In this document: positions 16,099-25,497 of the stretch, piece by piece
How the letters are laid out: each line of letters begins with the position of its first letter
Numbering within the stretch: position 1 is the stretch's first letter
NCBI GenBank assembly: GCA_038210415.1
Contig: JBBQWS010000014.1
Location: 1-62,688, forward strand
Length of the DNA stretch: 62,688 nucleotides
Origin: JBBQWS01 sp038210415
GTDB taxonomy: Bacteria > Actinomycetota > Actinomycetes > Prado026
Reading direction: 5' to 3'
Program-made: the position numbers and the translations under genes
Notes under the pieces: model-generated
Database searches by the model: none
The model's input: only the letters and a program-made list of their open reading frames with translations
What the model was told of the DNA's origin: nothing

Positions 16099-16830
16099 TC
16101 AGGTGCGCTCGACCAGCGGCAGCGACCGCAGACCTCGCTCGAGGTGCCACTGGAGGTAGGCGGCCACGATGCCACTGGCCTCGCGCCGGTGCCGGATGTC
16201 GCTCGCGTCGGCCAGCGCCCAGTCGCCAGTCAGCAGAGCCGAAAGCAGCAGCAGCGTCTCGGGGGCCGGCGACGACGAGCCCGGCGTACGGCACTGGGGG
16301 CACACCGAGCCGCCACCCTGTACCGAGAACGCGCGGTGCGGCCCGGGCAGACCGCAGCGCGCGCACGCGTCGAACGACGGGGCGTACCCCGACACGGCCA
16401 GCGACCGCAGCAGGTAGGCGTCGAGCACGAGCCCGCTGTCGTGCTCTCCTGCCGCGAGCACCCGCAGGCCCCCGAACAGCAGGAGGTACTGCTGGACCGC
16501 GGGCTCGCGTTCCTCCGCCGTGAGCCGCTCGGCCGTCTCGAGCATCGCCGTGCCTGCGGTGTATCGACCGTAGTCGGCGGCCAGGCCCGCCCCCAGCGGC
16601 GAGAGCGTCTCGACCTGGGTGACCACGTCGAGGCTGCGGCCGAGGTAGAGCTGGACGTCGACGTGGCCGAACGGTTCCAGCCTCGAGCCGAACTTCGACT
16701 TCGTGCGGCGCACACCCTTGGCCACCGCCCGTACCCGTCCGTGCTCGCGGGTCAGCAACGTGATGATGCGGTCGGCCTCACCGAGCTTGTGCGTGCGAAG
16801 GACGATCCCCTCGGCCCGGTACAGGTTCAT
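16099..16830 (-). CDS. recO: DNA repair protein RecO
   Basis: RecF-pathway mediator that helps load RecA onto SSB-coated DNA. The 243-residue protein has an N-terminal OB fold (EGIVLRTHKLGEADRI), a helical domain, and the four-Cys zinc site CARCGLPGP...CPQCRTPG in the C-terminal half. Length is normal. The start ATG at 16830 follows a short gap after leuA. A TTGACA-like box lies upstream but without a well-spaced -10. Confidence 0.94.
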   Translation of the reverse strand: MNLYRAEGIVLRTHKLGEADRIITLLTREHGRVRAVAKGVRRTKSKFGSRLEPFGHVDVQLYLGRSLDVVTQVETLSPLGAGLAADYGRYTAGTAMLETAERLTAEEREPAVQQYLLLFGGLRVLAAGEHDSGLVLDAYLLRSLAVSGYAPSFDACARCGLPGPHRAFSVQGGGSVCPQCRTPGSSSPAPETLLLLSALLTGDWALADASDIRHRREASGIVAAYLQWHLERGLRSLPLVERT

Positions 16831-16923
16831 GCGCGCATCACCGGTCCAGTGTGCCTCGTCGCACTGTCAAACAACCCCCTCTGCGACAAGTAGGAGCTGC
16901 GCGCGGGGCAGGGCAGGGGCGGG

Positions 16924-18696
16924 CTAGGGGGTGGCGGCGCGGTTGACGGCGCTCACTACGGCCTTGAGCGACGCCGTCACGATGTTGGGGTCGATCCCGA
17001 CTCCCCACAGCACCCGGTCGCCGACGGCGCACTCGAGGTAGGCGGCGGCCCTCGCGTCGCCTCCGGACGACAGGGCGTGCTCGGAGTAGTCGAGCACGCG
17101 CACGTCGTGCCCCAGCGTGGCCAGCGCGTCGACGAAGGCGGCGATCGGCCCGTTGCCCGAGCCGTCGACCTCGACCCGCTCGCCGTCGACGTAGATGCCC
17201 ACGTGCAGGGCGTCCCTCTCGCCGGCCGCCGACGAGGTGTGCACCGCGTTGAGCTGCAGCGGGCTGACCGGCTCGAGGTACTCGGCGGAGAACACCGACC
17301 ACATCTCGTCCGGCGACACCTCGCCGCCCTCGGAGTCAGTCTTGGCCTGGATCACCTGCGAGAACTCGATCTGCAGCCGGCGCGGCAGCTCGAGCGAGTG
17401 CTCGCTCTTCATGATGTACGCGACGCCGCCCTTGCCGGACTGGCTGTTGACCCGGATGACCGCTTCGTACGTGCGGCCGACGTCCTTGGGGTCGATCGGG
17501 AGGTACGGCACCGCCCAGGTTAGCTGGTCCAGCGTGGTGCCCGCCGCGGCGGCGTCGGCCTTCATCGAGTCGAACCCCTTGTTGATGGCGTCCTGGTGCG
17601 ATCCGGAGAACGCCGTGTAGACCAGGTCGCCGCCGTACGGGTGCCGCTCGTGCACGGGCAGCTGGTTGCAGTACTCGACGGTGCGCCGGATCTCGTCGAT
17701 GTCGCTGAAGTCGATCTCTGGGTCGACGCCCTGGCTGAACAGGTTGAGCCCCAGCGTGACCAGGTCGACGTTGCCGGTGCGCTCGCCGTTGCCGAAGAGC
17801 GTGCCCTCGATGCGGTCGGCTCCGGCGAGGTAGCCCAGCTCGGCGGCAGCCACCGCAGTACCCCGGTCGTTGTGGGGATGCAGGCTCAGCAGGACGCTGT
17901 CGCGGTACGCGAGGTTACGGTTCATCCACTCGATCGAGTCCGCGTAGACGTTCGGTGACGCCATCTCTACGGTGGCCGGCAAGTTGATCACCGTCTTGCG
18001 ATCGGGAGTCGGCTGCCACACGTCGTTGACCGCGTTGCACACCTCCACGGCGTACTCGAGCTCGGTACCGGTGAACGACTCCGGTGAGTACTCGAACCGG
18101 ACGACGGTCTCGGGAACGGTGTCGAGCAGCTTGCGGCACAGCTTGGCGCCCTCGACGGCGATCGCGGTGATGCCGTCGCGGTCAAGGCCGAAGACGACCC
18201 GGCGCTGCAGTGTCGAGGTGGAGTTGTAGAGGTGGACGATCGCGTTGGCCGAACCGGCGATCGACTCGAACGTGCGCTCGATCAGGTGCTCACGGGCCTG
18301 GGTCAGCACCTGGATCGTCACATCGTCGGGGATGTCGTCCTGCTCGATCAGCTCGCGGACGAAGTCGAAGTCGGTCTGCGAGGCCGACGGGAAGCCGACC
18401 TCGATCTCCTTGTAGCCCAGCTTGACGAGCAGGTCGAACATCTTGCGCTTGCGCGCGGGGGTCATGGGGTCGATCAAGGCCTGGTTGCCGTCACGAAGAT
18501 CGACGCTGCACCACAGCGGCGCACGGGTGGCGACCTTGCCGGGCCAGGTGCGGTCAGCCAGGTCGATGGCCGGGAACGCCGGATAGCGGTGGATCGGCAT
18601 GGCGGTGGGGGTCTGCGGGTGGTCGTGCGTCGTGCGGGCGGTGCCTGCGAACGCTCGGTCTTCGAACGCTCTGCCTTCGAACGGCGTGCTGGTCAT
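16924..18696 (-). CDS. leuA: 2-isopropylmalate synthase
   Basis: First committed enzyme of leucine synthesis, condensing 2-oxoisovalerate with acetyl-CoA. The 590-residue protein has the DRE-TIM barrel (VDLRDGNQAL, HPHNDRGT, FGNGERTGN) and a C-terminal LeuA dimer/regulatory domain, where leucine feedback acts in this family. This is the long actinobacterial form starting ahead of MPIHRYPAF. The ATG at 18696 has GAGGGAG 9 nt upstream, and that sequence is buried in a leader hairpin. Expression is probably controlled by leucine through the leader peptide at 18771-18815. Confidence 0.96.
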   Translation of the reverse strand: MTSTPFEGRAFEDRAFAGTARTTHDHPQTPTAMPIHRYPAFPAIDLADRTWPGKVATRAPLWCSVDLRDGNQALIDPMTPARKRKMFDLLVKLGYKEIEVGFPSASQTDFDFVRELIEQDDIPDDVTIQVLTQAREHLIERTFESIAGSANAIVHLYNSTSTLQRRVVFGLDRDGITAIAVEGAKLCRKLLDTVPETVVRFEYSPESFTGTELEYAVEVCNAVNDVWQPTPDRKTVINLPATVEMASPNVYADSIEWMNRNLAYRDSVLLSLHPHNDRGTAVAAAELGYLAGADRIEGTLFGNGERTGNVDLVTLGLNLFSQGVDPEIDFSDIDEIRRTVEYCNQLPVHERHPYGGDLVYTAFSGSHQDAINKGFDSMKADAAAAGTTLDQLTWAVPYLPIDPKDVGRTYEAVIRVNSQSGKGGVAYIMKSEHSLELPRRLQIEFSQVIQAKTDSEGGEVSPDEMWSVFSAEYLEPVSPLQLNAVHTSSAAGERDALHVGIYVDGERVEVDGSGNGPIAAFVDALATLGHDVRVLDYSEHALSSGGDARAAAYLECAVGDRVLWGVGIDPNIVTASLKAVVSAVNRAATP

Positions 18697-18702
18697 CGGG
18701 TT

Positions 18703-18787
18703 GCTCCCTCGGTCTCGCTGCTACGCGGCCGACGCGGACGTCGGGTTCCCGCGACGAGGGAGCCGGCCAGTTAGAGGCCCTCGCCGC
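18703..18787 (-). promoter_or_regulatory. leuA attenuator: mutually exclusive hairpins controlling the Shine-Dalgarno sequence
   Basis: Three segments can pair in two ways. B (18755-18763, RNA GCUCCCUCG) pairs perfectly with C (18703-18711, CGAGGGAGC), and C contains the leuA Shine-Dalgarno sequence. Alternatively A (18778-18786, CGGCGAGGG, inside the leader-peptide codons) pairs with CCCUCGUCG (18752-18760), which overlaps B, over 9 bp with one G-U. An inner CCGACG/CGTCGG hairpin sits in the B-C loop. Stalling at the leader Leu codons would favour A-B and free the ribosome site; normal translation would favour B-C. No U tract follows, so control looks translational. Confidence 0.7.
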
Positions 18788-18815
18788 GGCAGCTAAGAAG
18801 GAGCAGCGCGCGCAT
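18771..18815 (-). CDS. leuL: leuA leader peptide (leucine-rich)
   Basis: The peptide is MRALLLLSCRGEGL, 14 residues, with four consecutive Leu codons (CTG CTC CTT CTT) and a stop 75 nt before the leuA ATG. An upstream in-frame ATG at 18824 would add MTV. The ATG at 18815 is preferred because TACGAT (18823-18828) lies 7 nt before it, which suits a leaderless transcript. CTT is rare in a genome of this composition. Its last codons form arm A of the attenuator. Confidence 0.78.
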   Translation of the reverse strand: MRALLLLSCRGEGL

Positions 18816-18828
18816 GACGGTCATCGTA

Positions 18829-21213
18829 CTACCCGCGCACGCTTCGACGGAGCGACGGGCGTGCCGCCGCTCCGGCAGCTCTGCGCCGCGCCCCACCGAG
18901 CTCATCCTCGCGCTCGGACCGGGCCCGGTTCTTGGACGCGTAGAGCTCGGTGTCGGCCGCGAACAGCAGGTCGCGCGGTGCCCACGGCGGACGTACCTCG
19001 GTGACACCCATCGACACCGCGGGTCCACCCGCGCTGGCCAGTGAGCGCAGCGCGTCGCCGATCATCTCCTCGGCCGTCGACTCCGAGCAGTGCGGCAGCA
19101 GCACGCAGAACTCGTCGCCGCCGAGCCGACCGACCACGCCACCGGGCCAGGCAGCAACCTCGTGGCTCAGCGCGTCGGCGAGCCGCCGGATCGCCTGGTC
19201 ACCGCTCGCGTGGCCCTCGGTGTCGTTGATCTGCTTGAGCAGGTCGACGTCGAGCAGCACCGCCGCGGTGGGGGTGTTCGTCGCCGACAGCCGCTCGATG
19301 GCGTCGTCGACGACCCGACGGTTGCCGACTCGGGTGAGTGCGTCCTCGAACGCGGCGCGACCCACGCGCTCGAGATTCTCCGCCTGGACGACCACACTGC
19401 CCATCAGGGTGGCGACCGACAGCAGCAGCTCGACGTCGCCCGCCCGGAACGGCGGTTCGCCGAAGTCGGTGGAAAGCCAGATCTGGCCCCACATCCGGGC
19501 CTCGAGGTACACCGGCACCGCCGCGGACGAATACTTGTTCAGGGTGCGGAGCAGCTCGACCGCCTCCGGGTCGGCGTCCGGGTCGTCGACGGTGTGCAGG
19601 TACGGGAGCCCGGTGAGCAGGGTGCGCCTGGCCTGGGCGAACTCCGAGAGCGCATAGACCTCGTTCTCCGGAAAGGTCACCTCGCCGGGACCGAGCTGGC
19701 CCACGCTGACGAGGCAGCGCAGCTGACCGGACTCGCGCTCCCACTGCTCGAGCGAGGCCGAGGCGGCGCCGACGATCCGCCGCACCTCCTCGAGGGCGGT
19801 GCGGAGCAGCTCACGGTTGTCGCGAGCGGACGAGAGCACCCGGGTGATGCCGACCAGCGAACGCAACCGGTCCTCGATCCCCCGCCGTCCCATCCGGCGA
19901 CGTTCGAAGTCGTCAAGCACCTCGGCCGCACTGTGCGCCTCCGGGGGTGCCTCCGCGAGCTGGCGCAGCAGTTCGGCGAACGGCTGACCGCCGGCCTTCC
20001 GGACCGCCGCGGCCTCGCGCAGCCCCACGGCCAGCGCCGCCGGCCCCAACCCAGGATCGACCCCACGCGCCAGGTCGACCGCGTCGACGGCCGCGCGGAC
20101 GACCTCGACCTCCCGAGGCGAACGGCTGTGGTTGCGCGCCAGCGCCCGAAGCAACGGCTCCGCGGCGAGCGGTCCAGGAAGCTTGCCGTCGACCGCGAGC
20201 CGCGACACGTCGTGCACCAGGGCCAGCCGGCCCACGACCCGCACGGACTCCTGGCTGAAGGACAGGTCGCGGGCCAGGGCGCAGGCGACGGCATGCACGG
20301 CGCCCCTGTGCGGCGACTCGTACGTGTCGAGCAGCCGGGCCGCGGACAGCACGGCCCCGTCGAGCAGCACCGGCCACCGCTCCGGCTCCGCGCCCCGAAG
20401 GTGCTGTGGCGGCAGCCCACCCACGGTCGAGCGCACCTGCCGTGCCGCTGCTTCCGCATCCGCCTGCGGCCGCGCGAACAAGTACCCCTGCAGCACCGGA
20501 CACCCGAGCAGGAGCAAGGCCTCGGCCTGCTCCTCCGTCTCGACCCCCTCGGCTACGACCGACAGGCCCAGGCTGTCCGCCAGGTTGACCACCGCTCGCA
20601 CGATCGCGCGGTCGGCTCCGGCCAGAGCCACCCCGGCGACGAAGCTGCGGTCGAGCTTGAGGATCTGCACCGGCAGCCGGCGCAGGTTCTCGAGGGTGGC
20701 GAAGCCGGTGCCGAAATCGTCCAGGGCGATCCGGATCCCGAGGCTCGCCAGCTGCTCGAGCACCGGCCGGACCGTCGGCGACGTGGCCACCGACTCGGTG
20801 ATCTCGAGCACCAGCACCGAACCCGGCAGGTCGAACTCGGAGAGCACCCCGCTGATGACGTCGAGGAGATCCGGCTGCTCGAGCTGGGGTGGGGCGATGT
20901 TCACGCTGATGGTCGCCGTCGCGAGTGAGGTGGAGCCAGCCCGCCACCGGGCCGCCTCGGCGACAGCCAGGCGCAGGACCTGCAGGCCGAGCGGCACGAT
21001 CAGGCCGCAGCGTTCGGCGGCCGGGATGAACGACGCGGGCGGCAGGAGCGTCCCGGCGGAGTCGCGCAGGCGCGCCAGCGCCTCGAAACCGATCACCTGA
21101 CGCGAGGGCAGCACCACGATCGGCTGGTAGTGGACTTCGAGGCCACCCGCGTCGAGGGCGTCGGACAGGGCATCGGGGCCGATCTCCACCCATGCGTCAT
21201 CGGGTGGGGTCAT
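18829..21213 (-). CDS. EAL-GGDEF bifunctional cyclic-di-GMP protein
   Basis: The 794-residue protein has an N-terminal EAL phosphodiesterase domain with the catalytic signature intact (FEALARL, EITES, LDDFGTG, LKLDRSF, AEGVETEEQ, LQGYLF). A helical/GAF-like middle region (about 400-620) follows, then a GGDEF cyclase domain with GGDEFCVLLP and the metal-site segment LLDVDLLKQIND. The inhibitory RxxD site before GGDEF is absent. The EAL-first order is unusual; most hybrids are GGDEF-EAL. No membrane segment is seen. The ATG at 21213 has GGGGGAGG 5 nt upstream; a longer frame upstream is unsupported. Confidence 0.92.
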   Translation of the reverse strand: MTPPDDAWVEIGPDALSDALDAGGLEVHYQPIVVLPSRQVIGFEALARLRDSAGTLLPPASFIPAAERCGLIVPLGLQVLRLAVAEAARWRAGSTSLATATISVNIAPPQLEQPDLLDVISGVLSEFDLPGSVLVLEITESVATSPTVRPVLEQLASLGIRIALDDFGTGFATLENLRRLPVQILKLDRSFVAGVALAGADRAIVRAVVNLADSLGLSVVAEGVETEEQAEALLLLGCPVLQGYLFARPQADAEAAARQVRSTVGGLPPQHLRGAEPERWPVLLDGAVLSAARLLDTYESPHRGAVHAVACALARDLSFSQESVRVVGRLALVHDVSRLAVDGKLPGPLAAEPLLRALARNHSRSPREVEVVRAAVDAVDLARGVDPGLGPAALAVGLREAAAVRKAGGQPFAELLRQLAEAPPEAHSAAEVLDDFERRRMGRRGIEDRLRSLVGITRVLSSARDNRELLRTALEEVRRIVGAASASLEQWERESGQLRCLVSVGQLGPGEVTFPENEVYALSEFAQARRTLLTGLPYLHTVDDPDADPEAVELLRTLNKYSSAAVPVYLEARMWGQIWLSTDFGEPPFRAGDVELLLSVATLMGSVVVQAENLERVGRAAFEDALTRVGNRRVVDDAIERLSATNTPTAAVLLDVDLLKQINDTEGHASGDQAIRRLADALSHEVAAWPGGVVGRLGGDEFCVLLPHCSESTAEEMIGDALRSLASAGGPAVSMGVTEVRPPWAPRDLLFAADTELYASKNRARSEREDELGGARRRAAGAAARPSLRRSVRG

Positions 21214-21326
21214 CGCGACCTCCCCCTGAGCTCCACGGACGCAGGCACCTGCACTGCCTCTCCATCGGCACTCGGAGCCCCGAGACTGAGGCAAAACGGA
21301 CGAGGCACACCAGCGGACCCCTCCAG

Positions 21327-22226
21327 TCAGAAGCCGAGGCGACGCAGCTGCTTGGGGTCACGCTGCCAGTCCTTGGCCACCTTGACGTGGAGGTCGAGAT
21401 ACACCGGCGTGCCGAGCAGGCCCTCGATCTGCTTGCGGGCGGTCGTCCCGACGTCGCGCAGCCGCTCACCACCCTTGCCGATGATGATCGCCTTCTGGCT
21501 TGGCCGCTCGACGAACAGCTCGACGCGGACGTCGAGGAGCGGGCGCTCGGGAGGACGACCCGCGCGCGGGGTCATCTCGTCGACCACAACGGCGAGCGAG
21601 TGCGGGAGCTCGTCACGCACGCCCTCGAGGGCGGCTTCACGCACCAGCTCGGCGACCATGACGGCCTCCGGCTCGTCGGTCAGCTCGCCCCCCGGGTAGA
21701 GCACGGGCCCCTCGGGGAGCTGGGCGACGAGGAGGTCGGCGAGGAGCCCGACCTGGTCACCGGCCTTCGCCGACACCGGGATCACCTCGGCGAAGTCACC
21801 GAGCTGGCTCACCTTCAGCAGCTGCTCGGCCAGCTCTTGGCGGCCGACGGTGTCGCTCTTGGTGACGATCGCAAACTTCGGGGTCCGGCGCAGGTCGGCG
21901 AGCTCGCGGGCGATGAAGCCGTCGCCGGGGCCGACCTTCTCGTCGGCGGGAACGCAGAACCCGACGACGTCGACCTCGGCGAACGTCTCACGCACCAGGG
22001 CGTTCAGTCGCTGGCCGAGCAGGGTCCGCGGCCGGTGCAGCCCCGGGGTGTCGATCAGGACGAGCTGAGCGTCGTCGCGATTCACGATGCCGCGGATGGT
22101 GTGGCGCGTGGTCTGCGGCCGCGACGAGGTGATGGCGACCTTCTCGCCGACGAGCGCGTTCGTCAGGGTGGACTTCCCGACGTTGGGGCGTCCGACGAAG
22201 CAGGCGAACCCGGAGCGGAAGGTCAT
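21327..22226 (-). CDS. era: GTPase Era
   Basis: Ribosome-assembly GTPase that binds the 3' end of 16S rRNA. The 299-residue protein has G1 GRPNVGKST, the T of G2, G3 DTPG, G4 TKSD and G5 SAK, and a C-terminal KH domain with the GKGGERLRDVG loop. The start is at the ATG giving TFRSGFACFVG. A 3 x 19-bp tandem repeat lies just upstream. It follows the ybeY/hemolysin cluster, as is usual. Confidence 0.97.
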   Translation of the reverse strand: MTFRSGFACFVGRPNVGKSTLTNALVGEKVAITSSRPQTTRHTIRGIVNRDDAQLVLIDTPGLHRPRTLLGQRLNALVRETFAEVDVVGFCVPADEKVGPGDGFIARELADLRRTPKFAIVTKSDTVGRQELAEQLLKVSQLGDFAEVIPVSAKAGDQVGLLADLLVAQLPEGPVLYPGGELTDEPEAVMVAELVREAALEGVRDELPHSLAVVVDEMTPRAGRPPERPLLDVRVELFVERPSQKAIIIGKGGERLRDVGTTARKQIEGLLGTPVYLDLHVKVAKDWQRDPKQLRRLGF

Positions 22227-22246
22227 GCGGAGAGTCTCCCACCCGG

Positions 22247-22303
22247 CGACGAGGTCGGGTTACGTCGACGAGGTCGGGTTACGTCGACGAGGTCGGGTTA
22301 CAT
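22247..22303. repeat. 19-bp tandem repeat, three copies, upstream of era
   Basis: The unit CGACGAGGTCGGGTTACGT occurs at 22247-22265, 22266-22284 and 22285-22303; the third copy has one change. The junctions create the palindrome CGTCGACG. It ends 21 bp before the era start codon, so it lies in the era 5' region. It could be an operator array or simply slipped DNA. Confidence 0.85.
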
Positions 22304-22311
22304 CGTGGCCG

Positions 22312-22680
22312 TCAGGTCGTGACGATGGCGCGAACGGTGCCCGAGGGGTCGGCGAGCAGCACCGGCACGCCGGTGCCGCCGAGGTCGCGTACCGCCGAGA
22401 GGTCGAGCGGCGTGGGCGGCCGACTGGGTTCGGCCATCACCACCGCGGCGGCCTCCAGCCCCGGCGCACCGCTCGAGACCGCCATGGCCACCGCAAGCTG
22501 CAGTGCCGACAGCTGGACCGACGACAGCGAGACGGTTGCCGCCGTGTAGGTACGGCCGGTGGAGTCGCGCACGGCCGCGCCTTCGAGGGAGTGCACCCGC
22601 ACCCGGCTCGCCCGGGCCAGCGTGACGAGCTTGCGGTCCTCCTCACCGAGATCGGCGTCGTCCCGCGGCAGCTCAGACAT
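22312..22680 (-). CDS. Cytidine-deaminase-like protein lacking zinc ligands
   Basis: The 122-residue sequence follows the cytidine deaminase fold: RVRVHSLEGAAVRDSTGRTYTAATVSL, then a helix SALQLAVAMAVSSGAPGLEAAAVV. The catalytic Cys-Ala-Glu is replaced by Ser-Ala-Leu, and the second Cys-x-x-Cys is absent; there is no Cys at all in the protein. It is therefore not expected to deaminate and may be structural or ligand binding. Such genes occur between era and the CBS-domain gene in actinobacteria. Its start overlaps the upstream stop by 8 bp. Confidence 0.7.
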   Translation of the reverse strand: MSELPRDDADLGEEDRKLVTLARASRVRVHSLEGAAVRDSTGRTYTAATVSLSSVQLSALQLAVAMAVSSGAPGLEAAAVVMAEPSRPPTPLDLSAVRDLGGTGVPVLLADPSGTVRAIVTT

Positions 22681-24001
22681 CGGACGCCTCCGGCGGTTCG
22701 GGTAGCACGCCGGCTGCGCGCGGCGACCCGGCCGGCGGGTGCACGAGGACCGTACCGATGCGGTTGCGGCGGCCGGCCGTGGACTCGGCGGTCAGCAGCA
22801 ACCCGTGGAAGGTCACCGACGAACCGGCGATGGGAACCTTGCCGAGCAGCGCACCCATCAGGCCACCGACGCTGTCGACATCCTCGACCTCGGACTCGTC
22901 GGGGATGATCCCGAAGTGCTCGGCGAAGTCGTCGACGTGCAGCCGGGCGCTCACCCGGACGTCGCCGTCGTCGAGCTCCTCGATCTCGGGGCTGCTGGTG
23001 TCGTACTCGTCGCTGATCTCGCCCACGATCTCCTCAAGGATGTCCTCGATGGTCACGAGCCCGGCGGTGCCGCCGTACTCGTCGACCACGACCGCTGCAT
23101 GGATCCGCTGGGCCTGCATGGCGCGCAGCAGCTCGTCGACCGGCTTGCTGTCGGGTACGAATGTCGCCGGCCGCATGACGGCCTCGACCCGCTCGGACTG
23201 CTCGGCCTCGCGGTACTCGTAGATCCGGCGGGCGACATCCTTGAGGTAGACGATGCCCACGACGTCGTCGACGCTCTCACCGACCACCGGGATCCGCGAG
23301 AACCCGCTGCGCAAGGCCAACGACATGCACTGCCGCAGTGTCTTGCCCCGCTCGATCACCACCATGTCCGGCCGCGGCACCATCACCTCGCGGACGAACG
23401 TGTCGCCGAGCTCGAACACCGAGTGGATCATCTGGCGCTCGTCGTCCTCGATCAGCCGGTCGCGCTCCGCGAGGTCGACCAGCGCCCGCAGCTCGGCCTC
23501 GGAGGTGAACGGCCCGTGCCGGAACCCCCGGCCCGGGGTCAACGCGTTACCGATCAGGATGAGCAACGCGGTCAGCGGGCCGAGCACGGTCGCCAGGCTC
23601 GAGATCGGGCCGGCCGCCGCGAGCGCCACAGCTGCCGCGTTCTGGCGGGCGAGGGTGCGCGGAGCCACACCGACCACGACGTAGGACACGACGACCATCA
23701 GCGCAACGGCCAGCACCGCCCCGAGCACGGACGAGGTGAACCGGTCGAAGAAGACATGGGCGACGATCACCGTCGCAGACACCTCGCAGAAGGCGCGCAG
23801 GAAGAGCGCGACGTTGAGATAGCGGGCCGGGTCGGCCACCACCGCGGTCAGCCGCTTGGCCCCCCGACGGCCTTGCTTGGCCAGCTCGTCGACGCTGATC
23901 AGCGACACCCTCGACAACGCGGTGTCCGCCGCCACGAACAACGCCGCCAGCAGCAGGAGGACGAGCGCGAGAAGCAGGAGCAGGAAGTCGTCGCCGGTCA
24001 T
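22673..24001 (-). CDS. CNNM/CBS-domain membrane protein (CorC/HlyC 'hemolysin' family)
   Basis: The 442-residue protein has a DUF21 transmembrane domain (about 1-195, four hydrophobic stretches), two CBS motifs (about 205-330; PRPDMVVIERG and FVPDSKPVDELL) and a C-terminal CorC_HlyC domain (LHVDDFAEHFGI...VGGLMGALLGKVP). Relatives act in magnesium or cobalt homeostasis; the hemolysin label is historical. It is part of the phoH-ybeY-this gene-era cluster with short gaps. Confidence 0.9.
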   Translation of the reverse strand: MTGDDFLLLLLALVLLLLAALFVAADTALSRVSLISVDELAKQGRRGAKRLTAVVADPARYLNVALFLRAFCEVSATVIVAHVFFDRFTSSVLGAVLAVALMVVVSYVVVGVAPRTLARQNAAAVALAAAGPISSLATVLGPLTALLILIGNALTPGRGFRHGPFTSEAELRALVDLAERDRLIEDDERQMIHSVFELGDTFVREVMVPRPDMVVIERGKTLRQCMSLALRSGFSRIPVVGESVDDVVGIVYLKDVARRIYEYREAEQSERVEAVMRPATFVPDSKPVDELLRAMQAQRIHAAVVVDEYGGTAGLVTIEDILEEIVGEISDEYDTSSPEIEELDDGDVRVSARLHVDDFAEHFGIIPDESEVEDVDSVGGLMGALLGKVPIAGSSVTFHGLLLTAESTAGRRNRIGTVLVHPPAGSPRAAGVLPEPPEASDV

Positions 24002-24010
24002 CGCTCGGGC

Positions 24011-24465
24011 CTAGGCACGCGAGGCGCGCCACGCGCTGACGAGCTCGTCCTGCAGGCCGAACATCTCGCGCTCCTCGGCCGGGTCGGCGTGGTCGTACCC
24101 GAGCAGGTGGAGGATGCCGTGGGTCGTGAGCAGGTGCAGCTCGTCCGCGGTCGAGTGGCCCGCCGCGACGGCCTGCTGCTCGGCGACGACCGGGCACAGC
24201 ACGATGTCCCCGAGCAAGCCAGGGTCGGCCATCTGCTCGTCGTCCCTGGGCGGCCGCAGCTCGTCCATCGGGAAGGACAGGACGTCGGTCGGGCCGGGCT
24301 CGTCCATCCACTTGACGTGGAGCTGCTCCATCGTCGCGATGTCGACGAGCAACAACGACAGCTCAGCCTGCGGATGGATCCGGATCCGGTCCAGGACGAA
24401 CCGGGCCAGAGCGACGAGGGCGTCCTCGTCGACAGGCAGACCACTCTCGTTCGCGATCTCGATGC

Positions 24466-24469
<4 letters not shown>
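24011..24469 (-). CDS. ybeY: Endoribonuclease YbeY (rRNA maturation factor)
   Basis: Metal-dependent RNase needed for 16S rRNA 3' maturation and ribosome quality control. The 152-residue protein carries the three-His zinc motif HGILHLLGYDH. The MDELRPP segment and the LGDIVLC strand are typical. The start overlaps the phoH stop (24466-24469, ATGA), so it is coupled to PhoH. Confidence 0.96.

Positions 24470-25480
<1,011 letters not shown>

Positions 25481-25497
<17 letters not shown>

Noticed and set aside
22247..22303. CRISPR array
   Set aside because: The units are contiguous with no spacers and only three copies.
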